Program-made: the position numbers and the translations under genes
NCBI GenBank assembly: GCA_963070105.1
Contig: OY718808.1
Location: forward strand, 6,053,738 to 6,117,737
Source of the DNA: Litomosoides sigmodontis
Lineage: Eukaryota; Nematoda; Chromadorea; Rhabditida; Onchocercidae
DNA length: 64,000 nucleotides
Direction: 5' to 3'
Shown here: positions 25,101 to 37,421 of the stretch, one piece after another
How positions within the stretch are numbered: position 1 is the stretch's first letter
Layout of the letters: the number at the start of each line of letters is the position of its first letter
Notes under the pieces: model-generated
Seen by the model: only the letters and a program-made list of their open reading frames with translations
What the model was told of the DNA's origin: nothing
The model's database searches: none

Positions 25101-27047
25101 AAAGTTGGAGGAAGATTGACATGTAAAGCTTCCAGAGCTCCTAAACATTCAGTATTACATTATCTTACTTGGCAGTAAAGCAACTGGTAAAAGTGTGAAT
25201 TGCTATTCATTCCATCGAATAGAAATCGCAATAAGTCAAGAAACCAAATAAGTTTCGTATAAAATGCACGAAGTCCCACAAAATACATACCAACAACCCT
25301 TTGCATAAACTGTGGACGCTGTTGAGCGATGTTGCAGATACAAGTCAAACAAGTTAACAAATTTAGCGAAGATATATGTGCTGAAGAAATATGATCAAGC
25401 AACGAATTAAAATTTAGCGTCGCTTCACTTTCCATTTTACGATATGAGATAAATCGATGGTCACGACCAATTTCATTTAAGCACATATTATCACCACGAC
25501 CTTTTTCACTTTCCTAAAAGAGATAATGGAGTACAACTGTTGGTGAATGAAGATATACTACTTCAAGATCTTCATGTTAAAATATCTGGGTCAAACGAAA
25601 TTATAGAGAAAAGTGATTCGAAAAACCCATTTACCTCTGTTCGTAACGTTTGTGCAAGGATTACAGCTTCCAAAAATCTAATAGTTTGGGTGCGAATGCT
25701 GCAAGTATTATTTATGACAGCAGAGTCGATAAAAAAGCAAATAAGCACTCAAAAATTAAAAAGGAAAATTAAACAAAAGTGCAGATCAATAGATACATAA
25801 AACTATACCCTTCATTATCGGAATCAATGTGTTGCATGATGCGTCCTTTCAGTACCGAGAATGCTTCCCAACATCGAGCAGTCTCGACACTGCGTGATCC
25901 AGCTGCCCATTTTAAAATAAACGGATACAATTGCGAACATACTGTGATCACCTTAAAATAACAGTTCCCATACATCCAAAGAAAGAATAAGAAGTTAACT
26001 TGAAAAAATTATAATTTGTCGTGAAATAAATTTAGGCAAGATTTCGAATCTTATAGATATAAATTAAACTACTACAAGGTTCCATTCACGAACATCAATG
26101 CACTTCAATTATTTCAAAGTTTATAAAAGAGTGATATCTATCATTAAAATGTTTGTACTATACTAGTGTCAATGTCAATGCAAGAAAATGGTTAACTTGT
26201 AAAATCCACAGAAAAGTTTAACCTTTTTGATAACGACGACTGTCCCAATGCCAGCAGCCTGGATGAGATATGAAAGCGATACAACGGCCTTTTTCATCAC
26301 TTCGCAGTCCTTTTTACTTAAATTAGAAACTTACACGGAGAAACTTTGCTGCAACTGAAGCAGAGAGAGAAAGCTGTAACATACCAAGCCTTCTCAATAA
26401 AGGATGCAACGAAACAACGCATCTTCGAATCGTTTTCTACTACAAACTCGAGCATTTCATCAAGGAAGTTGTCAAGAAGAGAACTGCTTTTATCTCGGTG
26501 TAGTAGTAACTCCTGCGCCTGCAAAATATTTGCAAAATTAGAATATAGGTAATGAGAAAATAAAGTGGGAAAGTTTAACCCAATGCTATTTAATCCCTAA
26601 TTCTTTCCCATTTGATCCAAATTTCAAAAAAATTATGATAAAGCAACAAGTTAATTCTAGAACTTGTTTAACACTTTAAATTGTCATAGTCAGATAAAAC
26701 TAACTCCAAAAAAACATCCTTAATATCCTTGATTTCTATTTTGTACTCCTTTCATTTTTATAAAATTTGGATTACAAAAATACCTTATAAAGATGTTTGA
26801 TACGAACATCCAGGGATTTACCAGACGACTGATGCGCTTCTCGTATTTCACTTCCAATCTAAAATTATACCAAAATTTCAGTCTCATCTCAACTTTCTTT
26901 CTTGAAATGTCGGGAATTACTTACAAGATGAAATGAGCATTTTAGGTTGGATAAAAACTAGCCTAAGATCGTGGATTACGAAGAATTTACAACGTAAATA
27001 TGTGGATATAAACTAGCCTCTTCGCTTAAATTCTCACTATCCGCCAT
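19120..27047 (-). CDS. symk-1: Symplekin, scaffold of the pre-mRNA 3'-end processing machinery
   Basis: Twenty-five exons close in phase to 1,104 residues: 27047-27018, 26858-26784, 26518-26385, 26316-26223, 25951-25809, 25698-25635, 25513-25291, 25140-24968, 24797-24702, 24458-24279, 24175-24001, 23752-23655, 23559-23434, 23250-23045, 22913-22785, 22700-22619, 22527-22358, 22279-22057, 21680-21545, 21441-21341, 21152-21059, 20986-20885, 20626-20367, 20008-19838, 19149-19120. N-terminal HEAT-type helices include LLDNFLDEMLEFV and DSDNEGIRTQTIRFLE. The middle carries the hallmark YTPIAAAGTEDQIRHLSRM and ELGPGVE. The C-terminal symplekin domain carries NCPQGAET, IPVLSGLDK and FPALGGFISNVL. Known role: binds CstF and CPSF factors and Ssu72 and supports cleavage, polyadenylation and histone pre-mRNA processing in the nucleus. 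Introns 1 (GAG|GCTAGT) and 17 (AG|GCAAGT) use GC donors; phase rules out the nearby GTs. Confidence 0.95.
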
Positions 27048-27562
27048 CTTCGGTGTATATCGTGATGTTTTCCTTCTTCGAATAATTACACTTCTATGAA
27101 TATCTGATAAATGAACAATTTTACAATAACGTGGTCATTATCCGATCAGAGATGGAAATGAAGAGACGTGATGGAGACAGTTACGATACGTTTAAATGCA
27201 TCGATTCCTGAACTTCTCAAAATAAATAAGTAAAAAAAAGGCCATATTTCTAAATATCTAAGCCTTAGGCGAAGGACCTCTGGAAGTCCTTCCGCCCACT
27301 CTCACAACTCTAATCGAACAGACGTACTTTACGATCCTTTCCTTTGTCAACTTTTTTGGCGAATTACGCCCGAACCGAAACGGACAAGTTGAAGCGCGAG
27401 ATTGGGGGATGGAATGTCTATGTTCCGTATTTCGGTTGTGAGGATTTGTTACGTGTCTCAATTGTAGGACGATGACTACTACCAGTACCGATGGGAGCAA
27501 TCGAAGTTTATTCGAGACGTTCAGCAGTAAACTGAGTAATTTTCATTTCATTAAATTCTCAG
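27048..27562. promoter_or_regulatory. Divergent promoter region between symplekin and shugoshin
   Basis: About 515 bp separate the symplekin start codon (27047, minus) from the first recognised shugoshin exon (27563, plus), so the two genes probably share a bidirectional control region. The missing shugoshin start exon must also lie here. Candidate first exons are ATG 27152 with donor at 27192, or ATG near 27410 with donor GTGAGG near 27440; both end in the required phase. Confidence 0.55.
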
Positions 27563-29596
27563 AGCTAAAGTACTTAGTACAGCGCTGGCGGTGAGGGAAA
27601 TAAATGCTTCAGCAGTCAGTTTACTTCTTGAAAGTAAAATTCGTCAGGTGGGGCCGAATCACAAATATGGGAATAAAATTACCATATTTGAAGTAAGTAC
27701 TACAAATTTTGAAAAATAAGTGGTTTAGATACCGTTCGATCGAATCGTTCATTGGTTGCTGCTAATCAACAGCTTCATATCGAGCTTTCATTCGCTAAGG
27801 CGGAAATTAATCGATTACAAAATGAAATTGTTAATTTGCAAGAACGAATTGCCGGACTGGAATCAACGAGTGATGAGGAGCGTGTCGAAATGATTGTGAG
27901 GAAACGATTACAGGTTTGTTGGGAAATCACGTACCAATCAAATTCAGAATTAAGGGAGGAAAGACGGATAGGGTGTTGTTTGAAGTGTCACATCTAGTTA
28001 TTCGGTTCAGATGATGTAATGAAATTCTTCATAGATTGAATTTAAATCTCATTTTTTGTTGGTCAAAGAATATCACAGTAATATTTTCGTACATATTTCT
28101 TTATTTTCAATTAAAACACTTCTAGAACTAAGCAAAGAATTTTATTCTGCAGCAAAGAGTGCAGCACTTGAAATCTATAACCAACCGTACAGTTCAGTAC
28201 CTGGAAAAAACAAAAGCAGATTTTGATCATGCAGCAGATCGTCTCGACCACATTCTGTTAGTAAAATTTATTTTTATATTTTATTAGTTTATTCCACTTC
28301 CTTTGTGATAAAATTACTTGATTTTTAGCTTGTCAAATAATTTTGATGACGGTACTACTTATGCAGGCGAACATAGTCGGAATTCTACAGCGCGCGTAAC
28401 AGGTTTTCTCATAATGTTTTACCATTTTCTTTTTTAGAGTTTATCATATTTTAGCATACAGTTCTATATAGTTAATTATATGACTATAATTTAAGGGAAC
28501 GAAATTATTGGATGTCGTACGAAGCGACAGCCTACCCTTGAAGCAGTGGAAGAGGTGCATTTTTGCTTATCACCATAATTTAAATGGTATCCCTAAATTG
28601 GCATTACTTTCAATGTTTAGGATGTTTACGGTGAGATGGATGGAAATGAAGATATCATTTCCGATAGAGATCTGATCATCCGTCGAAGCGGCAATAAGTT
28701 TAAGCAATCGCTAGATAGTCGAACATCTAGTCGTAACAGTCGGCGAGAAACTTTCTTCGTCAGAAAGGAGCTTTATGAATTTGGTCAGCTTTCACTTATG
28801 TAAGAGGACCATTACTCACTTTTCCTGCAAAAACATTTAGAAATAAAATTCTTCAACTGTAAAATTTGTGTGTTTTCAGACAATGGTACCGAAACCTCTT
28901 TTGTTGAAGTATCTTCTCCTGAAACAAATCAAACGGTTTCGTGTTTATCAACTCATAACCATGAAGGTTGTTTGTTCTGAGTTGTGGATTATTTCTGTTT
29001 CACTTTTCAACTATTGCTTGAAATGTTCAGAGTATTTAAATAACGTAAAACCAGAAGTGTTACAGATCCATCATCTGTTGCTGTTCAGTCGGAATCCAAA
29101 ACGCCTGCAACGATCTCTGTACCTGAAGTCCCTAATGTATCTTCTAAACTTGAAATACCAATTTCCAAGTGTAAATCTAGGTCTTGTAAACTGAAAACAT
29201 CACATGATGAAAATACTCCAACGAAAAGCAACCTATTCGGAAAGTCTGAAGTTGTTACGCAGAACAGAAAGAAGAGGAAAATTTCGATTAATCAGACTCC
29301 GAAGTATGTTTAGCTATCTAAAAAGCATGAGCAATATTTAATAAAGTATTTTGTTTTTTAATTTCTAAAAACTTTTTATTTGCAGAAGGTGCAAGAAAAG
29401 CTTAGAAAATAATGCAGAAACTACGATAAAAATGGACAAGTTGTTGATAATGCCAACATCTACATCTCCTGCCAGCATTCTTAGCGAGGCAGATTTAAAT
29501 GGAGGTGTCCGATGTAAACGTGCTGCTGCAGCGAAGATACCATCCTTTAAGGAGCCAAACTTAGTAACTAAAATGCGAAATCCAAATGTTAATTGA
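27563..29596 (+). CDS. sgo-1: Shugoshin, protector of centromeric cohesion
   Basis: Exons 27563-27696, 27729-27913, 28153-28256, 28329-28402, 28496-28554, 28621-28783, 28880-28966, 29066-29303 and 29386-29596 join in phase. The N-terminal part forms a coiled coil (ANQQLHIELSFAKAEINRL and following heptads), the known dimerisation and PP2A-binding region of shugoshins. A long, poorly conserved Ser/Thr-rich middle follows. The last exon carries the family's basic C-terminal SGO motif: RCKRAAAAKIPSFKEPNLVT then KMR, compared with the KEPSLNTKMR pattern of other shugoshins. Known role: recruits PP2A to protect cohesin and acts in chromosome segregation; C. elegans has SGO-1. No in-frame ATG occurs before the coiled coil, so a 5' exon within 27048-27562 is missing from this model. 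Exon 27563 follows a TTCTCAG site, and donor 27697 was chosen by phase. Confidence 0.85.
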
Positions 29597-30627
29597 AATA
29601 TATTTAAGAGATTAAGAAGAATAGGAAGAAGAAAGAAACAGTATATTGAAATTTGTGCTACTCTTTTTCGAATCGGTTTCTTGGCTCTGAGATTTGCTGA
29701 ATATTCATTTAAATTATTGTATACTGCGTTTTAAAAAGATGTATGCAAGGCAGATGATTTTTGCTGCTCAATTTTCTGTTTTCCATTATAGTGAATTATG
29801 ATTTTCTATCCATATTTGCTTAAAATAGGCTAGTCTCCTACATTTTATACTTTATATTTATGTGTTTGACTACATGACACAAATCATTCCTTCGGGGATT
29901 CTCATTACGACACACAGGGGCAGAAAGAAAGATTCATGCTTGTTAAGCTACTTGATCTGTGTGAAATACATACTATAAGCGATCCCCACTCAGCAGCGAA
30001 CTCCTTTCTTTACGAATGTTAAAGATTGAGATATTAAGTGAACTTTATTTCTGCGTAAATTACCAGTCAATATCGTTGATGGTTTCCAACTTTGAAATGA
30101 AAATATGGAAGTTGCATTAAGGAAATGTGGGTGCTGAATTACATGCAGTCCTAGGTTTGTTAGGCCAAAAAATTGTTGACCTTTGACGTTAGTAGTTAGT
30201 GTTGTTGGTCTAATGGGGTTTCTCAACTTTCATCTCGTTGTGTTTGTACGTAACAGGGGTATTATAATCGGGAAAGATACTACTTATGTCAAACTATTCA
30301 TAACTTGAACTATAGCACCTCTGTTTACATCTATCAATAGCAGATTGCTGGCATTATGTTCTTAAGAAGCCGTAGTCACCTTTGCATTCTCCTTGTCATA
30401 AATATAGTTTAAATAAAGGATTTTGAAGTTACGAAAATGATTAGAAAGCTGAACTCAGAAACTACACGATAAAGTACTGCGACAGATAATCTAATTAAGT
30501 TTCCGAATGTCGATTATTACAAATAGAGTTCCTTGAACTGATCGCTGGGAGTATTGTTTCACACTTGTGAAGAACTTTACAAATTGCAGATTAATTGGAA
30601 TAGGAATTCGAATCGCCATTATTGTTA
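29597..30627. other. Intergenic, shugoshin 3' side to RMC1 5' side
   Basis: AT-rich spacer of about 1 kb. No coding exon or RNA gene was recognised on either strand. Confidence 0.6.
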
Positions 30628-33600
30628 ATGCTTCATGTAGGTGAACGTCATGTTATCTTCGAGTCGGGAAGTGCACTGAGTGAAATCTTTTATGATGATG
30701 TTAACAAAAAGGTACATTATTTAGAGGTGAATGGGGTGAGAAGTTTAAATAAAGATGTGGGAAATAAAGTGGTCGCTTTATCCTGACTAACAATTTTTAA
30801 AATCACAGGATTTTGAGATTGTTGTGATATAGTTTTTTTCTAATTTTCGATGTTTTTCATTTAGATTGTGACAGTTCGTGGCGGTGATGTTGTGGAAGTG
30901 AAAGCATATGGGCTAGAGTCAGACGAGGTTGCTTCATTTCGGTAATTTAATTTCTAACTTCAAAATGCGATTAACAAATATCGTTGGTCGCTTCCAGCAG
31001 CGACTCCATTTTTTTAAGTCACATTATTTGATTGTCTTCAATGGCCGAAGTCTTCCGTGTAGCTATACTTTTTGACTTTTGGATGAATTTTTTTGTATAA
31101 TAAGTGAATTTTGTCGAAAATATTATTCAAGGATGATATCCAATTGAAACCCTTACAATGATTTTATTTATTGACATATATTTAAGATTGAAGAACAAGA
31201 ATAAAATTCGTGCTATCAAATTTTCCCCGGACAAACGCTTGGTATGTGTGCAGTATGATGAATCTGTTGTTGTAAGTTTTGGTTAATATTTGAGGATACT
31301 TTTGGTGCTCGGAAAAGTAACGCGTAGTAGAAGTTCTTCATGCTGAGATCTTTGGGAAAATAACAATATCTCAGTTTAGAATGATTCAAAGTATCTGAAT
31401 TGGATTTTTTGCTAAAATAATATAAAATAAATATATAAAAATAATATGAAAAATCCTACATCGACAGTGATTTTGTAATAGTTTGTGCTAAAGTGATAAT
31501 AATAACAATAATAATAATAATAATATTTTTATTAATAATAATAATAATAAATAATAAATAATAAATAATAAATAATAAATAATAAATAATAAATAATAAA
31601 TAATAAATAATAAATAATAAATAATAAATAATAAATAATAAATAATAAATAATAAATAATTAATAATTAACTAATAATTAATAATAATAATAACAATAAT
31701 AACAATAATTATAATTAATAAAAATAATAAATAAATAAATGCACCTTATTTTAAGGATTTTATTAACTTCACAAACTTGAATGCTAATGCATTATCCACA
31801 TCTTTCTCACAATCAACGAAAAATCGTTCAGCACATATCATCGGCCTGGAGTGGATTCTGATCAGCCAGATTCTCTATATTACAAACCAGGTTTTTATTT
31901 AGTTTGCAGTCTGCTTGGTTTCTGTTATTGGAAAGCTACTTTGATTTAACTTTTTCAGGGATTGGAACTGTATCAAGTGAATCCGGAGAAAAAATCAGTC
32001 AAGCTATTGAAATCATACAATATTTCCTTATACTGGTATTTATACTATGTAAGTTCTAATATCTGTCTTTATTTTTAACTTTGTATTACTTGTACTACTA
32101 AGCATTAATTGTCGCTATTTGGTATAGCAGGATTAATATCAAAACTGGATAATTCGTTCAACCACACACCTTTTTTAAATGACTAATATTCGGATTATTT
32201 TCTTGCAATGAAATTCTGTGTACTTATGAGAACGATTTTTTTAAAATATTTTTTTGGTATTCATTGATATCATTTTTGAAATCTTCAGCCTTATTCGCAG
32301 CTGCTTATCGTATCATGTGGAGTTGCCGGTGCTTTATTAAATCCATTTGTCATTCAGGTAATGTTACTAATTTTCTACTATTATGAGAAAATATGAGAGA
32401 AAATATATTTAAATTTGATGTTGAGGTGTCAATAAAATTCAAACTAGAAGAATAGTCCGAAGCTTTTTCATTCATTAAGCTATCATAATTTAGAATGGAA
32501 GTATACATCGATTGATGAAGTTTGAAGTTGAATTTGGTCGTTCGAATACAAGATCGCGGTTATTGGAACGGGAAGTGTTCATTATATCTATGTTTGTTGT
32601 TCCTTTTTTGTTTTTGCTTTGACAAATATTTGTGTGCTTTTGGGGCGATGGTAAATATATTAACAGCTGCAATCCTTCTAGTATGTCTTACGTGTTTTAG
32701 CTATAATACGTTATACATAGCAGTGTTGCGCAGTGGCATTCATGATTCCACTAGCTCCGATATTGCTTTGTACAAAATGAGTATGGATAGAACGGAGGTA
32801 CCAAAACTTGCTCATATATTGCATTTGGATATGGTCGGGGCGTTTGCCTTGCACGGTTTTCATAACTTGGTTATTGTGCATCATCAAGTAATATTTTGAA
32901 TTGTGTTGCTTCAGCTTTTTTACAATTCATGTTGTCATCGTTTAGAAACGCAGTTTTGTTTTACGTGACATGAGGACATTGTTTATGTAAAACATTGTGG
33001 GACTTACAGTCAATCAAATGTGCGAAGTGTCTACTTTGCCAACATCATTCACACTCTCTTTTCAGAGTTCAAGAACGTCATTGATATTCGATATTGGTTT
33101 AGAAGAAGTTTCAAAAAATGGTTGCATTTTGTATCCCCTTTATAAAACTTCTTTAAACTGTTCGGATTCGCTGCAGGCAAAATTCAGTCACGAATTTAAA
33201 TTATACAGTCCTTTTTGGGTGATGTTTCAGCCGAACCTCATTACTGATGCAAGTGTTGGTGTTTTCACATCGGTGTTATTAGATCCTGTTGAGGCTGAAA
33301 ATTATATTGAAGATAAAGTAATTCTTTTATCTTCTATTCCACTACCTAATCTGTAAATTAATAGGAATTTTTAATTGTATCCAAACTTAACGAAAAGCTT
33401 GTAAACTTAAAGAGCAGTTAATTTTAATCTTATTTTTACTGATGAATCCTTTCAGTATCGGTATTTACGTTTCCTGTATAATAGATGTGTTCCAAAGTCG
33501 GTGTTTTTGGAAAATTTGAGACACTGTGTAGTTGCTAATAAGTTGAAACTAAAGCAAGTGAAACATATTTTTGATTGGCTTGCAAAAGCGATTGCTAGGC

Positions 33601-35406
33601 GTTGTCAACCGACTTCAAAATACAATGGTAATTTTATTTTATATTTCATTGTTTTTTTCTAATAGTCATGGTAATTGGTAGCTAGGGTTCATAAGCACGC
33701 TTTTAATAATGTTACCGCTATATTTGCCTCTTTCGAAGCCGAAGTTTTCTGAAGATTTTAAAATTTTAATCGCTTTTTTTGTTGAGGGCACTTGCTAGCT
33801 AATTTAGAAATACTTAATTTTTCAAAGTAGAAAACACAGCAGTGTGTTTTTCATTTCTTTCACCTTTTTTATATTGTCGGGTCATCTGCAGACAAAGATA
33901 TAAGGAGGAAAATTCTTCAAATTTTGCAGATACTGGTGTAAAATATGTTTTGATGGCCGAACAACACGAAGAAATTGTTATTGAACAGGAAGACATTGTG
34001 GGTAATTTATTTCTGCTGCCAGATGATTATACGTTGGATCAGAAACAGCGTTTTCTGCAATACATGTTGCGCTATCTCACAGCTTTGCTAGAAAACAAAT
34101 TAGAAGTGCAGGTTCGCTTTGTTTTTGTTCAGCCCTCTTACGAATCCGTTAATACGAGTGCAAAGTGCATTAAGTTAATTATGGAATTCCATGAAAAGCC
34201 AATGCGAGTTTAAAAAATAGAGTTAAGAAAGAATTCTTACTCAATTCTTACCCAGTCGATGCTATTCTTCCCTAGGTAAATGTGGTGGAAAGTTAACTGT
34301 TCTCATCTTCGAAATTTGCTTTCACAATCTAATCCTCTTTAGGAATGGGTTTGATTACCATAAGCCATTATCATATTTAATTATGTCTTCGTTTGGGCTT
34401 GCATATGTGGGACTGAATGTTTTCTAGCAACAAGTGAGCTTAATAAGCTTAATACAAATGGAATTCAATTGCGAAGAATTTGATTGTTCCATAAAAGTCA
34501 AAAAATATCATTGTGTTTGTTGACAAATGTAAATATAACGATTTCTCGCCTTTATTGTGCGCAATATTTTAGCCTTACTTTCTGAATGAAATATTGGTAC
34601 CCACTATGATTGGAATGGGACATTTGGAAAGACTTCATCAGTTGCTTCTGTATCGCATTATTCCGGACTCGAAACAACTTGTTTGTTCTATTAATGGTTT
34701 TAAAATTCATTCATGAATAGTTTTATCAGTTCAGCTTTTTTGCAATAAAGGCAAAACAACTTCATAATCCGTTATTTCAAAGTGGGCCCAAATCAAAAGA
34801 AGCTCGCATCTTCTGAGAATTTCTTTGCTACTTATTTTTAGGCATTCCAACTCCTTTCTCATGAAGCGAAGTATTCTCCATTGGTTCAGCTTGCTCTAGA
34901 TATGCTGTCTAGGCTTGGCACTGCTACCGAAGAAATTGTTGAGATTTTAATAGCTAGAAATTTGGTTGTAGAAGCTATCAGGTCAAGCATATTGCAATAC
35001 CAAATCGATTTTTAAATGAGATTTTATAATAAAATTAAGCCTAGAAGACATGTATTGATATGATTTGCAGATTTTTGGAGAGTTTACAATTAGCAGATAA
35101 GGTGAATGGTTTAAAGCTCATTGAGAGTGCATGGAAAGAAAATCGATTGATTCGTTACGCTGTCTTTTCGTACTTTTTTGAACGTGGTTCAAAAGCCAAA
35201 AATTGCATTACGACTTGTTAGTTTCTTTTTACTTCCATTGTTTAGTTGTTTAATAAAAAAATTTAGTGGTTTTTTCATAACAAAGTAATTGTTTTGCATT
35301 TACAGCTGAGCAGTTTGAAGAATTTTTGAAGAAATTCGAAACTCTATTTGACGATGAAGAGATTGAAGCTGCCAGAAGAAATTTCTACTCCATGAGTACT
35401 TCCTGA
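30628..35406 (+). CDS. RMC1: RMC1/Mic1 homologue, regulator of the MON1-CCZ1 Rab7 exchange factor
   Basis: Fifteen exons close in phase to 649 residues, against 657 in human RMC1 (C18orf8): 30628-30735, 30865-30941, 31187-31271, 31756-31890, 31959-32048, 32289-32357, 32494-32591, 32701-32887, 33066-33317, 33456-33627, 33930-34111, 34573-34680, 34842-34981, 35071-35216, 35306-35406. An N-terminal propeller-like half includes IRAIKFSPDKRLVCVQ and LELYQVNPEKKSVKLLKS, the counterpart of the human IEFYQVLPEKRSLKLLKS; FHNLVIVHHQ matches VDNLVVVHHQ. The C-terminal Mic1 domain (from about residue 480) is helical, with LHQLLLYRIIPDSKQLAFQL. Known role: third subunit of the late-endosomal Mon1-Ccz1 Rab7 GEF in metazoa, acting in endolysosomal maturation and autophagy. 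Intron 3 carries a large AT-rich satellite. Confidence 0.92.
31497..31740. repeat. AAT and AATAAAT satellite in an RMC1 intron
   Basis: About 240 bp of A/T-only repeats: AAT triplets at both edges and, in the centre (about 31545-31660), a regular 7-bp period AATAAAT. It lies in the RMC1 intron 31272-31755 and ends about 15 bp before the next exon. Confidence 0.95.
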
Positions 35407-35933
35407 AATGAGTTGCAACAAAAAAGTTATCTCACCTAGAATTCCTCTATATGAGGTCCCTAGAATTTCATTATATGAAGACTTCAATTAAAAAAATAAT
35501 GTCGATAAAACATACAACATTGCTGTCAAGTTCAAGAAATGGCCAGTTTCGGTACGCTTCAAATTTACATTAGAGTAGAATAGATTCCATTCATTTCATT
35601 TATTCAGTCTTTCAACTGCTTATCGAAACTGTTCCTATCTTCCACTCATGTCGTCATCATTGATTGTGTTGCACTGCCTACAAACATATTTGAAAACATT
35701 TTCTTTTCATAAAACAATTAACACATTTTACTTTAAGAATTTTTTATGGCGTAGAAAATATTTTTTCTCTCGAGGTGCAGGGGGCAGTCATGCAGGGATC
35801 CATAAGCATTTGGTGTCTCTCTCTTTGTGGTCTCTGTACTAAATAGTACATTATAGCATGAAAATCACTTTTCGAATTCATATGATTTCTCACCTAACCT
35901 GCAAAAATAATACCTTGGATTAACAGATACTTG

Positions 35934-36667
35934 ATGGTGCCAACGTGTCCTGCATTTGCTGTTTGCATCTGTTGCAGTAATAAGATTGACTCTACTTACG
36001 TGAAGTTGATTAATTTGATGGCATCGAAACATGCGGAAACTTTGCCATATGTGAAACTTGTAATTTTAATACAGTTAGAAAAATCCAATTAAAAAAAAAG
36101 ACATTGACTGAAAACCACATAAAACTCAACAAATTCTGTTTTGGAAACCAAGCAGTTTCAAGGTCTTAACTGGTTAAAATTACTACGAAAATAATGATCT
36201 GCTTCTCATATTCTTGATATCATTGCTTCCAAGATTCCCAACAGGTTTACTCGGTATGTACGACGATTTCGTTGACACTGATTCCGGAGTCATATCTGAA
36301 CCGCAGTGACTTCTGTATAAAAACCAACCTGAAGAATAAGAGAATATTTCAATAAACACAGAAATGCAACAACTGAGATACGATTTTACGAACAACTGAT
36401 TGCGATGATTACGATTGTAAGTCATATACAATGGAATTATTACTGCCACTCAGTTTGCAAGTCCTGAGATTTTACCAACACTTCCAAACAATAAAAATGA
36501 AACAAAAGAGGAAGGTAAGGAGGAGACGCTTCTATACAGTTATGATAATGACTAAATTTGAGTGGAAATGAAAATTTAGTGCTTTTTCAGATATGAATAA
36601 CATCAAAAAACGTGTTAATCTTCTCCGTGAACAACACCACTTGCTCCTGAACACGCTGAGCAGTTGA
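35934..36667 (+). CDS. Tentative three-exon gene, 87 residues, unrecognised
   Basis: ATG 35934 follows a TTAACAG site 528 bp downstream of the RMC1 stop on the same strand, as for a downstream operon gene. Exons 35934-36059, 36454-36514 and 36591-36667 join in phase to 87 residues. The N-terminal part is Cys-rich (PAFAVCICCSNK). The last exon, behind a strong GCTTTTTCAG acceptor, encodes an amphipathic coiled-coil-like tail (MNNIKKRVNLLREQHHLLL). The donor GAAG|GTAAGG is good. No family is recognised. The antisense strand of intron 1 also carries an exon-like frame (36183-36328), so the strand is not beyond doubt. Confidence 0.4.
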
Positions 36668-37421
36668 CGATAAATATGCATTCATCTTCTATCAACAGCT
36701 TACTTCGCGATGGAAAACCTAATGTCTGCTGGGCGACACTTTCAACAGGTGATGGTGACAAAGACGTTCTCTCTCAGAAGTCCCTTTCACTAGAATTTTT
36801 TTTTCTCGGAATTTTATTTCAAATGTGAACATTTACAATAGCTAAATAATGCATTCTTCTTCATTCCATTAAAAAATTCTGTGAATTAAAACGATTTGCT
36901 CAGAAATGATTCCACAAATCTAGCTAGAATGATCACTCCATTTAGTAAAAACGACTTGTGATGTTGATTTACGACATTGTCTATTCCTTGGTTTTTGATT
37001 TTACTTGAGATTTGCAGCAGAAGATTTTTACTTTTTGTTGGTGGAAAAATTATTTTTATTGGTGGAAAAATTCTCAGCGTAATTGTAATGTAATGGAACC
37101 AATAAGGGAGAAGGAAATAGGAATCGGTAAGTGACACGCTCAAACGCATTACCAAGTAAACAAGGCATTTTTTTTAAGTACTGTACCGATGGCAAACTGT
37201 ATGACTTTCGCGTCATACCCAAATTAATGCTCTTTTTTACCTGCATCACACAATTTGTAACTTAGTGAAACATCATATACTTCCGGCTAGGCTACCAGAA
37301 AGCATTAAAACATAATGTTTACATCTCCGCCAGTGCAATTCGTCCCAATCGTTTTACCTGTATATAACAGTAAAACATATTTCTCTTCCCCTTCATTTAG
37401 CCTAGCAACACTGATAGCTCT
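36668..37421. other. Intergenic
   Basis: AT-rich spacer between two tentative genes. No supported feature is seen. Confidence 0.5.

Noticed and set aside
27604..27690. ATG 27604 as the shugoshin start
   Set aside because: That frame does not join in phase to the coiled-coil exon and reads through the sequence that codes in another frame.
32592..32700. Apparent frameshift or 30-nt intron in RMC1
   Set aside because: Using donor AT|GTTTGT at 32592 and acceptor TGTTTTAG at 32700 restores a phase-correct join that matches human RMC1 without gaps. The open frame in between is intronic.
36183..36328. Minus-strand exon-like frame with a TTATTCTTCAG acceptor, ending in a Ser/Arg-rich tail
   Set aside because: No upstream minus-strand exon joins in phase, and the segment lies inside the intron of a better-supported plus-strand candidate.
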